From a virus, in the IMG/VR virus record IMGVR_UViG_3300043788_000060, positions 1 to 64,000 of that record: a DNA stretch of 64,000 nucleotides; one strand, given 5' to 3'. The position numbers and the translations under genes are program-made. Shown here one piece after another: positions 1 through 7,812 of this stretch; positions within the stretch are counted from its first letter, which is position 1, and each line of letters opens with the position of its first letter. A model generated the notes under the pieces. The model was not told the DNA's origin. It did no database searches and saw only the letters and a list, made by a program, of their open reading frames with translations.

Positions 1-646
1 CCTGTGGATTTTTCAAATATTTGGCCGCGTCCCGAAGAATCTTTGGGTTGTCTTGAGCATATCCTATCATCAAATTGCATGTAGAACATAATAAACCACG
101 AACTACCCCTGTTTCGTGGTTGTGATCTACACAGAGAGACCCGCATTTCTTCTTACATATTGCGCATTTATTTTCTTGAAGTTTGCATCCGATTCTATAC
201 TTTTCAAGAGTAAGGCCGTACTTGCTCTTAAGTTTCTGATGGCGATCCTGATCGGCCCGTTTTTGAGGATTGTTTTCCACGTAGTTTCTCTCTGATTTCT
301 TCTTCTTTTCCGGATTGTTCTTTTGCCATTGGCGGGTAAGCTCGCGGGCAAGTTCTAGATTGCCATCTCTCCACTTTTTGCAGCTAGATTTTGCCTTGCC
401 GGAGGCTGTTCGTTCTCGGGTATAAGCCTTGACGTATTCCGGGTTTTCGAGTTTCCATTTTTTAGAACGCTCGTTTTCCTGTCGCTTTCCTTCTTCTCCA
501 AGACTAATTCTTCTGTCCTTTATTTTCTTATTTCTGCAAGGTTTACACTGATTTATGAAGCCGTCTTTTCCGCGTTTTGACTTGTAGAAATTGTCTTCGT
601 TTACTTCCAGAACAGTACCGCAGTCTATACAAGCTTTCGTTGCCAT
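1..646 (-). CDS. Recombination endonuclease VII-like HNH nuclease, C-terminus cut by window edge
   Basis: The start ATG at 646 follows a GGAG site and the frame stays open to the window edge, so the C-terminus is missing. Residues about 6-40 hold a CxxC...CxxC zinc motif, followed by a long Lys/Arg-rich helix. From about residue 150 comes KYGLTLEKY, then CAICKKKC, DHNHETG and RGLLCSTCN, the layout of endonuclease VII (a Holliday-junction and branched-DNA resolvase). It is the last gene of the early minus-strand block. It could be a homing HNH enzyme instead, since the fold is shared. Confidence 0.85.
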   Translation of the reverse strand, partial: MATKACIDCGTVLEVNEDNFYKSKRGKDGFINQCKPCRNKKIKDRRISLGEEGKRQENERSKKWKLENPEYVKAYTRERTASGKAKSSCKKWRDGNLELARELTRQWQKNNPEKKKKSERNYVENNPQKRADQDRHQKLKSKYGLTLEKYRIGCKLQENKCAICKKKCGSLCVDHNHETGVVRGLLCSTCNLMIGYAQDNPKILRDAAKYLKNPQ

Positions 647-1456
647 TTATTTCTCCGAAACAGATTTTAAGAATACAGATGGCGCTCCGCTATAGGTTAC
701 CACCAATCTTTGCCGGGCGCGGCTCGCCCCGGTAAACCAGATATTGCGTTCCTCGTCCAGATCAGTTGCTTTTGCGTGGGGCAAAATCCCCTCTGAAACT
801 TGTACGACATGCACTACATCGGCCTCCATGCCTTTGAAACTGTGAATCGTACTTAACATGACGCCCTTCTTGCTCTTGCTGGCAGCAGAGGCTCTCCGCG
901 TATAGTCCAGAAAATCTTTGATCGATCCGTGTTTCCCGGCTAGTTTCACGAGTTCTACAAGGTTGCCGACAGGATCGTTGTCGCCGGAATGATCTTCCTC
1001 TACGGAGTAGTATTCAACGGCCCTCAAGGCAGATATGACTGATTTCAAAGCCTCGGCAGCGTCTAGTGACCTATATCGGCTCAGACTGTGAACGAAGGAT
1101 ACGAAATCCCGGAGTGCGGGCAAATTCTTGATATTCACTAACGAGTCCGGAATTTCAACCAGCATCTTCCAATAGCCGAAATCTTCTGTGTGTCTGGATT
1201 TCATTTCAGCAAGCAGAGCGGATTTAGGCAAGAATTTTGTCGGCCAATATGGAGAATGTAGAGCCCCTAGAATCAACCAATCAGCGGGATAGAGGACGCA
1301 GCCAAGATAACTTAGGCAGGATTTTACTTCCGGCTGCGAAAAGAATCCGGATTTCCCGATGTAGTGGTGAGGGATGTTCTGCTCCGCGAGCGCGGCACCT
1401 ATCGGTAAAAGTGCGCGATTCGTCCTCGCGAGTACACAAATCGTAGGTTTGTCCAT
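647..1456 (-). CDS. UvrD/Rep-type helicase, C-terminal half
   Basis: This carries the second half of a superfamily 1 helicase: CVLARTN near the start, motif V around STIHSFKGMEADVV, and motif VI around ERNIWFTGASRARQ. It lacks Walker A and B, which are encoded by 2166..3188. Its ATG lies inside the repeat at 1451..1465, giving Met-Asp, and overlaps the stop of the preceding gene (TAATG). The two polypeptides presumably assemble into one 3'-5' DNA helicase; that is inference. TAA at 647-649 directly abuts the ATG of the next gene. Confidence 0.85.
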   Translation of the reverse strand: MDKPTICVLARTNRALLPIGAALAEQNIPHHYIGKSGFFSQPEVKSCLSYLGCVLYPADWLILGALHSPYWPTKFLPKSALLAEMKSRHTEDFGYWKMLVEIPDSLVNIKNLPALRDFVSFVHSLSRYRSLDAAEALKSVISALRAVEYYSVEEDHSGDNDPVGNLVELVKLAGKHGSIKDFLDYTRRASAASKSKKGVMLSTIHSFKGMEADVVHVVQVSEGILPHAKATDLDEERNIWFTGASRARQRLVVTYSGAPSVFLKSVSEK

Positions 1457-1465
1457 TATTCGGAC
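1451..1465 (-). repeat. 15-bp near-palindrome, reference minus-strand copy
   Basis: GTCCGAATAATGGAC in the direction of transcription. Further copies read the same way in the left arm at 1612 (GTTC variant), 3727, 6472, 8689, 8983, 10775, 12588, 13662, 14886, 15457, 17221, 17979, 19898, 20721 and 22977; opposite copies at 4193, 5394, 7598, 14501, 21677 and 22503. Confidence 0.95.
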
Positions 1466-1617
1466 TCTTTCTCAGGAATCAATCTCACCTTACTGGGGTG
1501 ACCATCCGGCAGCGCGTCGATTCTTGCCTGCATACGCTCCATGCAGCCGGGGCCTTTCTCGACCATGCCGTCCCATTCAATGTAATAGTCGGCGTATTGA
1601 CCGATAACTGGGTTCAT
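1456..1617 (-). CDS. Small unknown protein (53 aa) inside the split helicase locus
   Basis: Starts at an ATG in a variant repeat (1612..1626) that also holds the upstream stop, and ends Glu-Ser-Glu-stop inside the repeat at 1451..1465. No family recognised; the only visible features are an aromatic N-terminus (YADYYIEWDG) and a charged tail. Coupling at both ends supports a real gene. Confidence 0.6.
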   Translation of the reverse strand: MNPVIGQYADYYIEWDGMVEKGPGCMERMQARIDALPDGHPSKVRLIPEKESE

Positions 1618-1787
1618 TATTCGGACTCCGAAAGGTGCCAATCTTGATGGAGATACTTGTTTTGTACCAAAGCGCCGCACACCGGACAAATGTCCGAATA
1701 AAAAGCGTCTCCTTGGGTTCCTATTGTTCCTGCTCTGCCCCACCACTCCGACCGAAGCTGTTCAATTTGTTTATCAGTGAGACGCAT
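1617..1787 (-). CDS. Small zinc-binding protein (56 aa)
   Basis: Has CPVC followed by HQDWH, a plausible zinc-binding site. A GGGAGGAG site precedes the ATG, and the start overlaps the upstream stop (TGATG). It ends Ser-Glu-Ser-Glu-stop at a variant of the dispersed repeat. Function unknown. Confidence 0.65.
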   Translation of the reverse strand: MRLTDKQIEQLRSEWWGRAGTIGTQGDAFYSDICPVCGALVQNKYLHQDWHLSESE

Positions 1788-1891
1788 CACTCCTCCCAAT
1801 CATCGTGATCCATCGCCCACGCAAACACCAGAAAGAAGAACACAATCAGCGCGAACAGGAAATAGGTAGTACCCATGTCGGCGTTGGTCAT
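1787..1891 (-). CDS. Single-pass membrane microprotein (34 aa)
   Basis: One hydrophobic segment (residues about 8-27, FLFALIVFFFLVFAWAM) followed by an acidic tail DHDDWEE. The ATG overlaps the upstream TGA (ATGA). Function unknown; a phage inner-membrane microprotein is the most that can be said. Confidence 0.55.
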   Translation of the reverse strand: MTNADMGTTYFLFALIVFFFLVFAWAMDHDDWEE

Positions 1892-2202
1892 AATGGACCT
1901 TTTGCAATGCCGGTTAGACGCCATTTCAGATAGGCGATGTTCAAAGCCGGATGCAGGTTTCTGGGATAGTCTATCCACGGAGGTGCGTCCGGTTGTTTGA
2001 ACTGACAGAGATCGTCGTTGTCCGGCTTCCAGTTGATGTAGTTGCACCAACCTTCCTCGTCAACAAAAGAAGATAAACCTCTCCCGCCCAAATCCCCAAG
2101 CAGGGCGTTCCATAGCGCGTCAGTAAAACCCGCGCAGCCCTGAGTCATTTGGGAGTTCATGTTGGCTAACTGAGTCCAATCTGTATTTGCGAAACCACCC
2201 AT
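1888..2202 (-). CDS. Unknown protein (104 aa)
   Basis: Preceded by AGGAGACGAGG. The start overlaps the last 37 bases of the N-terminal helicase gene. Rich in Trp and Asp (WKPDNDDLCQF) with a C-terminal amphipathic helix. No family recognised. It is the first of four small genes lying between the two helicase halves. Confidence 0.6.
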   Translation of the reverse strand: MGGFANTDWTQLANMNSQMTQGCAGFTDALWNALLGDLGGRGLSSFVDEEGWCNYINWKPDNDDLCQFKQPDAPPWIDYPRNLHPALNIAYLKWRLTGIAKGPL

Positions 2203-3188
2203 TTTGCCTCGTCTCCTGCGCTCAAAAATCCCTTTACTTCCGGCACCGGCCCCGAACTGTTGTTCGTATGAAATTTCTCAGCGAGTTCTTTCGAAATCGC
2301 TATCGGACGAATGAAGTCAATAATTTCCGGTGTCGAGCGATAGTTGCAAGCCAGATACATAGTTTGGGTGCCCGGGAACAATTCTTTCATCGAAGCAAAC
2401 AATCCGGGGTCCGAGCCCCGGAATCCATAAATACCCTGCGATATATCCCCGACCGCAAGGACTGACTTCCCGGAAATCAGGCGGACAAGGTCCCACTCGA
2501 TCCGGCTCATGTCCTGACTTTCGTCCAATTGCAGCCAGTTTCTTTTCCATCGGGAGCGTACCTCCGGTTTCTTTTCCATGATTTCGACTGCGTAATAAAT
2601 CAGGTCGTCGAACGACAACAGTCCAGCTTCTTGTGCTTTCTTGCAATATTCTTTGTAGGCCAACGCCAGTTTCAGTCCCTTAGCATCCAGACGGTTTTCA
2701 CACTCACTGACCGCCTGAGGAGGACCCACCCTACGCCTTCTGTAAAGGCTGATCTCGGGGAAAAGGGCACGGGGATCGACTTCGTGGCGTCTGGCGGCGT
2801 CGGCGCATAATTTTCGGGCGGCTGGCTCGGGGGCCAAAGGGAATTCTTGGAGTTCAAAAGGGTAGGCATCGCGCTCCTGTTGGGCAAAGGCTAAACTGAG
2901 GCTGTGAAACGTTCTGGCTCCTGCGATCCGAGAAAATTCCAGTTTTCCAACTTTGTCTTCTACCCGAGTTTGTAAATTCTTCGAGGCAGTCTGAGTAAAG
3001 CTAAGACTCAAAATATCGTCGGGAGAAATTCCTTCTTCGATCAGAGCAGCATAGCGAGAGACCAAGCAGGCACTCTTCCCGCTTCCCGGCCCCGCCAGAC
3101 AGCACCAGAAACCCTCACGGGCGTTAACCACCTCTTGCTGCTCTTCATTGAGGGTTATCGGCTTGGGAGTTGGTTTCTTAGCGGGCAT
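2166..3188 (-). CDS. UvrD/Rep-type helicase, N-terminal half
   Basis: Superfamily 1 helicase: LNEEQQEVV Q-motif, Walker A GPGSGKS, a Walker B-like LDESQDMS, motif III GDISQGIYGFRG and motif IV NYRSTPE. It stops after AKWVVSQIQ, exactly where a full UvrD would continue into the AVLxRTN strand that opens 647..1456. The missing motifs V and VI are on that downstream gene, so neither half alone should be a working helicase. The start overlaps the end of 3178..3450. Confidence 0.88.
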   Translation of the reverse strand: MPAKKPTPKPITLNEEQQEVVNAREGFWCCLAGPGSGKSACLVSRYAALIEEGISPDDILSLSFTQTASKNLQTRVEDKVGKLEFSRIAGARTFHSLSLAFAQQERDAYPFELQEFPLAPEPAARKLCADAARRHEVDPRALFPEISLYRRRRVGPPQAVSECENRLDAKGLKLALAYKEYCKKAQEAGLLSFDDLIYYAVEIMEKKPEVRSRWKRNWLQLDESQDMSRIEWDLVRLISGKSVLAVGDISQGIYGFRGSDPGLFASMKELFPGTQTMYLACNYRSTPEIIDFIRPIAISKELAEKFHTNNSSGPVPEVKGFLSAGDEAKWVVSQIQIGLS

Positions 3189-3450
3189 CTCGCTTCTTTC
3201 GCTCTGCGATATACGTTCTCACCCGAAGATCGATTTCCTTGGAAAGAGCAGTGGCCAAGAGTTCCGGGTCCTTCACGATATCCATTATAAGGTCCCCGTT
3301 CTCTTCAACGAAACGTCTTACGATAGCATCCACGATGTCTTGTGCAATGGCGTGGGGAAATGACTGCATCAAATCCCAATCCTGTGTATGGGCGCTGACG
3401 ACGTATCCGCCATCAGGCAGGCGCTCAGATTTTACTGCTACTCTTGGCAT
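3178..3450 (-). CDS. Unknown protein (90 aa)
   Basis: GAGGAG lies 5 nt before the ATG. An N-terminal beta-rich part is followed by a long helix with alternating charges (DIVKDPELLATALSKEI) and a basic tail. No family recognised. It overlaps the helicase start by 11 nt, suggesting translational coupling. Confidence 0.6.
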   Translation of the reverse strand: MPRVAVKSERLPDGGYVVSAHTQDWDLMQSFPHAIAQDIVDAIVRRFVEENGDLIMDIVKDPELLATALSKEIDLRVRTYIAERKKRDAR

Positions 3451-3459
3451 AGTTTCTCC

Positions 3460-3732
3460 TCAGAACGGAATCCATTGGCTGTAACACTCCTCCGAGCAGC
3501 ACGAATCTCGGGTAAAGAACACAAATTTCCGGCAATCCTCGTTCCCGCATCGGTGAACGAAGAACTCTTGATTGCACTGGACCCACCACTTGAAAGCATA
3601 CCACGGGCCTAGCCATGCTTGGTTGGTAGCTATGAAGTCCCCGTGGTAGATATCCGTTCCGCAGCGGTCGCAGGCCGAGTAGTACGGATCGGAACTCTGA
3701 CATCCGAAAAACCTACAGCGAAATCTGTCCAT
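3460..3732 (-). CDS. Double zinc-ribbon protein (90 aa)
   Basis: Four Cys pairs are visible: CxxC in SACDRCG, HRCGNEDC, and SCCSEEC with flanking His, arranged like two zinc ribbons. The ATG lies in the repeat at 3727..3741 (Met-Asp), whose TAATG also ends the upstream gene. Nucleic-acid or protein binding is likely; function unknown. Confidence 0.7.
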   Translation of the reverse strand: MDRFRCRFFGCQSSDPYYSACDRCGTDIYHGDFIATNQAWLGPWYAFKWWVQCNQEFFVHRCGNEDCRKFVFFTRDSCCSEECYSQWIPF

Positions 3733-3983
3733 TATACGGACTCCAGAGAAAAGTCGAGGGGCCTAGATAGTCTTGGAGAGTTGTCGAAAATCTTCATAAA
3801 TTCCAGCACTTCTTCCGGGGTCTCGACCGAAAAATCCTTGAATCCGACCCGCCACGAAATATGTGTGGGCCCGACATGCGGTCTCTCTAATCCGGCGTCT
3901 CGCATAGCCAAAGCTATCGGGTCCGAGCTACAGGAGCCTTGGAGACCTACGTCGATATGGTGTTGGGTTACTGAGATTTTCAT
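3732..3983 (-). CDS. Unknown protein (83 aa)
   Basis: Small alpha/beta protein (ISVTQHHIDVG at the start) with no recognised family. It ends Glu-Ser-Val-stop inside the repeat, where TAA overlaps the ATG of the next gene. Confidence 0.6.
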   Translation of the reverse strand: MKISVTQHHIDVGLQGSCSSDPIALAMRDAGLERPHVGPTHISWRVGFKDFSVETPEEVLEFMKIFDNSPRLSRPLDFSLESV

Positions 3984-4333
3984 TAGAAAGGAATCTCTTC
4001 AGGAACCTGAACCGATTCTACTTTCAGGTCCGGCTCATCCCCACGAAGAACATTTTCCAAATCTCTCTTGCGGGAGTTGGCGGCGTAAGAATCCTCAAAT
4101 GTTTCATTTACCGGCACTCCAGCGATAGAACCTACGACAGCGAATTTTTCCTTGGTTGTAGGAAGTGCTGGAATTTCCACGGCCATAGAGTAGTCCGAAT
4201 AACGGACTCTGACGACGTGGCCGGTCGAGTCAGTAAAGGTTACGGAACGAACCGAAGCATCGCTGCGGTCCACGTCGATGCTGATTCCCTCCAGCACCAA
4301 GTCCTTCTTTGTCTTTGCTTTTGTCCAGTCCAT
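3983..4333 (-). CDS. Unknown protein (116 aa) next to SSB
   Basis: Starts MDWTKAKTKKDL; GGAG lies upstream. Predicted mostly beta strand with an acidic C-terminus ending VPEEIPF, similar to the tail of the adjacent SSB. The coding sequence holds a copy of the repeat in opposite orientation (4193..4207, encoding RYSDYS). Possibly a replication accessory protein by position only. Confidence 0.6.
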   Translation of the reverse strand: MDWTKAKTKKDLVLEGISIDVDRSDASVRSVTFTDSTGHVVRVRYSDYSMAVEIPALPTTKEKFAVVGSIAGVPVNETFEDSYAANSRKRDLENVLRGDEPDLKVESVQVPEEIPF

Positions 4334-4342
4334 ATTTTCTCC

Positions 4343-4792
4343 TTAAAACGGTTCTTCTCCAAACGGGTCAGACTCATCAGCAGGCGCAGTTACTCTCGCC
4401 GGAGGAGCCGCTTGCTGTCGGGGGGCTGTAGCCGGTGTGAAGGTTCGTTCTTGTCGTGACTCCCCGCGATCAGACCGTGTGTCCAAAAAGGTAATATCCC
4501 GGGCTACTACTTCGGTCTTGTATCGTTTCTGGCCCGTCTGCTTGTCTTCCCACGAGCTTGTCTGAAGGGTTCCGGACAGCGCGATAGTTTTGCCTTTTTT
4601 CAAAAACTTCTCTGCTAATTCCGCAAGCTTCTCCCACGCTATGACGTTGACCCATTCGGTACGTTTGTTGTCTCCGAACCCCTGATCGACGGCAATTGAA
4701 AACGAGGCCACTTTCTTGCCGGACCCGGTCGAGCGAATTTCCGGGTCCTTGCCGAGGTTGCCGACTACGGTGACGCTAATGTAGCCGCTCAT
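4343..4792 (-). CDS. ssb: Single-stranded DNA-binding protein
   Basis: OB-fold typical of SSB: VTVVGNLGKDPEIR, then FSIAVDQGFG, WVNVIAWEKLAE and GKTIALSGTLQTSSW. A Pro/Ala/Gln-rich linker leads to the acidic tip ESDPFGEEPF, matching the protein-interaction tail of bacterial SSBs. Coats ssDNA in phage replication and recombination and lies close to the annealing protein and helicase genes. Length (149 aa) is normal. Confidence 0.95.
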   Translation of the reverse strand: MSGYISVTVVGNLGKDPEIRSTGSGKKVASFSIAVDQGFGDNKRTEWVNVIAWEKLAELAEKFLKKGKTIALSGTLQTSSWEDKQTGQKRYKTEVVARDITFLDTRSDRGESRQERTFTPATAPRQQAAPPARVTAPADESDPFGEEPF

Positions 4793-5382
4793 TGGCTTTC
4801 CTCGGGTTCTGTGATTTCGGCCTCAGACAGCGGCCACGTATACCAGCCGGTGTGGTTTCCATCGTTGTGACGCCTCAATCCGTCTTCGGCATCTGGTTTC
4901 AACCCGAAGGGAACAAATCTATTTTCTCCCGCTTCATTCTTATACCAGAAACCCCACGATCCTTTTCCGTAAAAGGCTTTTGAATCGGTCGTGTTCTTGG
5001 CATAGAAAAGAGTCAGCGGCTCCGGATAGTCTGGCGCTAAAAACGCATGGACAATGTCCCATACAGCGTCGACGAACTCGTCCGATTCGAGAAGTTCTTG
5101 ATTCCGGCAGTCGATACAAACGTCGTCGGTTTCGTCTTCGTCTCCTAAGTTGGCAAGGAAATCCCCTTGATAGGCTTGCTCGGATTCGATGATGGAAAAA
5201 ATCCCTCTATTTGAAACAGAGGAGACCAGAATTTTCTTGTTGCCCGGGGCACCTGTTGGGTCCGCGATGTAGAAATGGTAATCGCCGGAATCGGCTTGTT
5301 CGTACCGGTCGGCTTTGATCACCTGAACGCGGGCAGTTTCGGTTGACGGATCGTGGTGGGTTGTTACATAATACTCAGGCAT
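4789..5382 (-). CDS. Unknown protein (197 aa)
   Basis: The start chosen is MPEYYVTTHH, because AAGGAG lies 6 nt upstream; the frame is open further up, but there it overlaps another gene. Contains a CIDC pair and an aromatic C-terminal half (GSWGFWYKN, HTGWYTWPL). Not recognised. The repeat at 5394..5408 lies just upstream of its ribosome binding site. Confidence 0.65.
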   Translation of the reverse strand: MPEYYVTTHHDPSTETARVQVIKADRYEQADSGDYHFYIADPTGAPGNKKILVSSVSNRGIFSIIESEQAYQGDFLANLGDEDETDDVCIDCRNQELLESDEFVDAVWDIVHAFLAPDYPEPLTLFYAKNTTDSKAFYGKGSWGFWYKNEAGENRFVPFGLKPDAEDGLRRHNDGNHTGWYTWPLSEAEITEPEESQ

Positions 5383-5410
5383 AAATCTCCTTAGTCCGAA
5401 TAATGGACGG

Positions 5411-5584
5411 TTAGTTTTCTTGGATACTTTTGATGTTGCTGGTTGAAAACGCTGCTGTTTCTTCAAACTTCTGCCCCGGTCCGGGCCGCGAATAGAACGC
5501 CGTACACCCGCGTTCACAGACAAACTTGTCCGCTTCTACCGGTACCGGCTGTTCCGTGGATTTGAGGTGAACCAAGTAGTTCAC
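5411..5584 (-). CDS. Small GTG-start protein (57 aa)
   Basis: GTG overlaps the stop of the upstream gene (GTGA). It encodes VNYLVHLK, then FVCERGCTAFY, a CxxxC pair that may bind metal, and ends SIQEN. Coupled translation is the main evidence. Function unknown. Confidence 0.6.
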   Translation of the reverse strand: MNYLVHLKSTEQPVPVEADKFVCERGCTAFYSRPGPGQKFEETAAFSTSNIKSIQEN

Positions 5585-6153
5585 AGCGGGACCTCGATTT
5601 CGGCGGCATAGGCTCCGTAGTATTTATCGGTTCTTGTGCTGCGAAGGCCCTCGGCAGTTCCGCGAGCTTCTGATTCACTATCATACAACCAATTTTGGCC
5701 GAGTTCTACCCGGTTTCCGCTGCCCCAGAGGTTGTACCATTTGGTTACTTTCTTGGTAAGCAGTTTCTTGGCCCGATCCTCAAAGATTTTGTAGACATCC
5801 GAAATGAGGATGCTATCGCCTCGGCGAGTCGAGTATTCTTCCTCTGAAGTGAATCGACTAGTTACGTCGAGTATGCCCTGTCGATATCCCTGTTCGTAAG
5901 TCCGTGTTTGTGCCATGTTTGTCTCCTTGGTTTTCAGTTCTTGGACGAGGTTGGTTATTTCCTCTTGCTGCTCGCCAAACAACATTGAGTAGTAGCCCCG
6001 AAGGGCTCTATCCTCCGTCTGACTGTTCGGTCCACAACGACGGCAACTTCTGCAAACTCCTCGATAGATAACATCTCCTTGCGAGTCGAATCCTATCTCT
6101 ATGTCCATTCCGAAAAGATGGGCGCATTGCTCAGAACGCGGGCATTGGGGCAT
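5581..6153 (-). CDS. Unknown two-part protein (190 aa) with Cys cluster
   Basis: GGAGG lies upstream and the start overlaps the recombinase gene end by 23 nt. Residues 1-45 hold Cys/His pairs (CPRSEQCAH, CRSCRRCG) like a zinc finger. The rest is helical with DVYKIFEDRAKK. An internal ATG at about 5914 has its own AAGGAG, so a shorter second product (MAQTRTYEQ...) may be made. No family recognised. Confidence 0.6.
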   Translation of the reverse strand: MPQCPRSEQCAHLFGMDIEIGFDSQGDVIYRGVCRSCRRCGPNSQTEDRALRGYYSMLFGEQQEEITNLVQELKTKETNMAQTRTYEQGYRQGILDVTSRFTSEEEYSTRRGDSILISDVYKIFEDRAKKLLTKKVTKWYNLWGSGNRVELGQNWLYDSESEARGTAEGLRSTRTDKYYGAYAAEIEVPL

Positions 6154-7408
6154 TCTTCGTTACCTCCTTGAGTTTCTCTACATCCAGACCCTCAAGTTCT
6201 CCGAGAGCCTGTGTCCAGTTTCCAACAGTCAGGTCCTTGATTTCCGATTTCTTGCCTACGTTTAGGATGTAGTTCTTCAGTTGGTCGGAAGCTGCGCCTT
6301 TTTCTCTCAAAGCTCGAACTCGGTCGGCGAACGCTTTCTTCTCCTCGGGGTTTGGTGTCGGGTCCAGAGTCTCCACAAACTCAGTGGCAGCTTGTTGGTC
6401 TGGCACAGAAGCTTCTGGCAATACTTCTCCCGGTTTTGGGATATCCGCGTCGGTTATACTCCCGGGAACCTGTCCATTATTCGGACTGGTTTTCGGTTTG
6501 GGCCCGCGCTTCTTTTTCTCGGGCAGCGGAAGTTCGGAGGCGGGTTTAAGGTCCGGAACTGCTGCGAGAGCCTTGTCCTTGGCGGTTTCCTTGGGTACTA
6601 CCTTTAGAGTATCCCCGCTGTGCGCTGGCAGAGTCGCCGGTACTTCATTAACTTGGTACACGGTTTTTGCTTCTCCGGGTCTCGCAGTTTCAGTTCCCAC
6701 TGCTGGGGTTTGGTTTACAGCGGGGACTGGAGGAGGCGGGGAAACGGCCACAGTCGGGGATGCTGGGGTAGCTGGCTCCTCGTTTTCGACCTTGAATTCC
6801 TCGGCGATGTAAAGCCCACCAAGTTCCTCGGGGAATGCTTTACGCAAACTCAACATTTCAGAGCACTTGGCCAATTGTTCCGGGCCCCGGCGCGTCCACA
6901 TATCGTTCAGTCGGACTTCGTTCTTTTCTTTGTCGAAATACGTCGAAGCGTATGCGTCGAACCGGGCGATGCTCGAAACTGGCTGGCTGAAATCCTTCCG
7001 GTACACGGTGGTGCGAACCGCCCACGGTTCCCGGGGTAGCGCGGATTGTCCGGGTTTCAACGGAAGCTGGGGGAGGGGAATTTCGGACACAAGGGAGGGT
7101 GATCCATCCGCGTCGAGATAGATATACTGTTCCGGGGCCTGCCCGTTGTAGACTTTGGTCCGCTCTGCAATCAGACGAGAGGCGTCGATAGTCGTAATGA
7201 AGATGATCTTGGAAATCTTCACCTTGGCCCGAACCGCTTCGTCCCACTCGGACGACTGGCGCAAATTGAAAACTACGTGCTTGCCCGGGAGAAGTCCCCT
7301 TATCTGGCAAAAAGTACGGCAGACATCCTGCTGTTCTTTCGTGAAACCTTTGCAGAACTCTGCCGCAAAAGACCCCCACTGCGCGTCGGTTAATTCAAGC
7401 TGACTCAT
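6131..7408 (-). CDS. RecT/Bet-family single-strand annealing protein
   Basis: The core has MWTRRGPEQLAKCSEMLSLR and KAFPEELGGLY, the signature segment of RecT/Bet proteins. These anneal complementary ssDNA during phage recombination, usually with an exonuclease, which I do not see here. Residues about 200-330 form a Pro/Ala/Glu-rich linker with KKKRGPKPKT, followed by a helical tail; this makes it long for the family (425 aa). A copy of the dispersed repeat (6472..6486) encodes SPNNGQ in the linker. GGAG-type site upstream. Confidence 0.85.
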   Translation of the reverse strand: MSQLELTDAQWGSFAAEFCKGFTKEQQDVCRTFCQIRGLLPGKHVVFNLRQSSEWDEAVRAKVKISKIIFITTIDASRLIAERTKVYNGQAPEQYIYLDADGSPSLVSEIPLPQLPLKPGQSALPREPWAVRTTVYRKDFSQPVSSIARFDAYASTYFDKEKNEVRLNDMWTRRGPEQLAKCSEMLSLRKAFPEELGGLYIAEEFKVENEEPATPASPTVAVSPPPPVPAVNQTPAVGTETARPGEAKTVYQVNEVPATLPAHSGDTLKVVPKETAKDKALAAVPDLKPASELPLPEKKKRGPKPKTSPNNGQVPGSITDADIPKPGEVLPEASVPDQQAATEFVETLDPTPNPEEKKAFADRVRALREKGAASDQLKNYILNVGKKSEIKDLTVGNWTQALGELEGLDVEKLKEVTKNAPMPAF

Positions 7409-7428
7409 TTTTGCTCCTTAAAATCTTT

Positions 7429-7575
7429 GGTGGTGGGCCGGATTCAAACCGGCGATGTCTGGACAGCGTCTCCATTTGAATTGTATCCAGCCGTTTGATT
7501 CGGGTCACCTACCCGGAGGGAGGGCTAACGAATCACGAAGGCGCTTGATCGGGTCCTTCCCGCACAGCCACCACC
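7429..7575 (-). ncRNA. tRNA-like non-coding RNA with its own promoter
   Basis: On the minus strand the ends pair as GGTGGTGG/CCACCACC (8 bp). The 3' end has a T-arm-like hairpin, GCCGG-TTTGAAT-CCGGC, next to that stem. It is 147 nt, far too long for a tRNA, and no D or anticodon arm fits cleanly; internal hairpins include CGGGT/ACCCG and CTGGA/TCCAG. The promoter at 7582..7593 would start transcription within 1 nt of the 5' stem. It could be a tRNA carrying an insert, a tmRNA-like relic, or a new tRNA mimic. Confidence 0.55.
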
Positions 7576-7581
7576 AAAACC

Positions 7582-7612
7582 CATTATACCACAAATTGTC
7601 CGAAAAATGGAC
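7582..7612 (-). promoter_or_regulatory. Extended -10 promoter with adjacent operator-like repeat
   Basis: Minus strand reads TGTGGTATAATG (TATAAT at 7588-7583). Four bases upstream is a copy of the palindrome (7598..7612, GTCCATTTTTCGGAC on the minus strand), covering the -20 to -35 zone. There is no good -35, so the TGTGG extension probably compensates. The position suggests that a protein bound to the palindrome would block or recruit polymerase; that is inference. Confidence 0.65.
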
Positions 7613-7812
7613 TAGATTAGCGAAGATTTCTCTTGTCCATTAAGCTGGTCCACAACCTCGTGGAAGGTTCCGGATACCTCAAGAGACAACCCATTGATGA
7701 GAATAATGCCTGTTTTGCCGATGAGTTTTGAGGGCGATACGAGCGCCACGGGTCCGGGTCCGACGTTGATCGCGACATCCGATTCTTCCTGTTTCAGTTT
7801 GATGAAATTCAT
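7612..7812 (-). CDS. Small beta-rich protein (66 aa)
   Basis: AAGGAG 5 nt before the ATG. Sequence NFIKLKQEESDVAINV, then GKTGIILINGLSLEVSGTFHEVV, loosely resembles the FlbD-like one-domain fold (two sheets around a turn). Function unknown. The stop lies next to the repeat at 7598..7612. Confidence 0.55.
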   Translation of the reverse strand: MNFIKLKQEESDVAINVGPGPVALVSPSKLIGKTGIILINGLSLEVSGTFHEVVDQLNGQEKSSLI

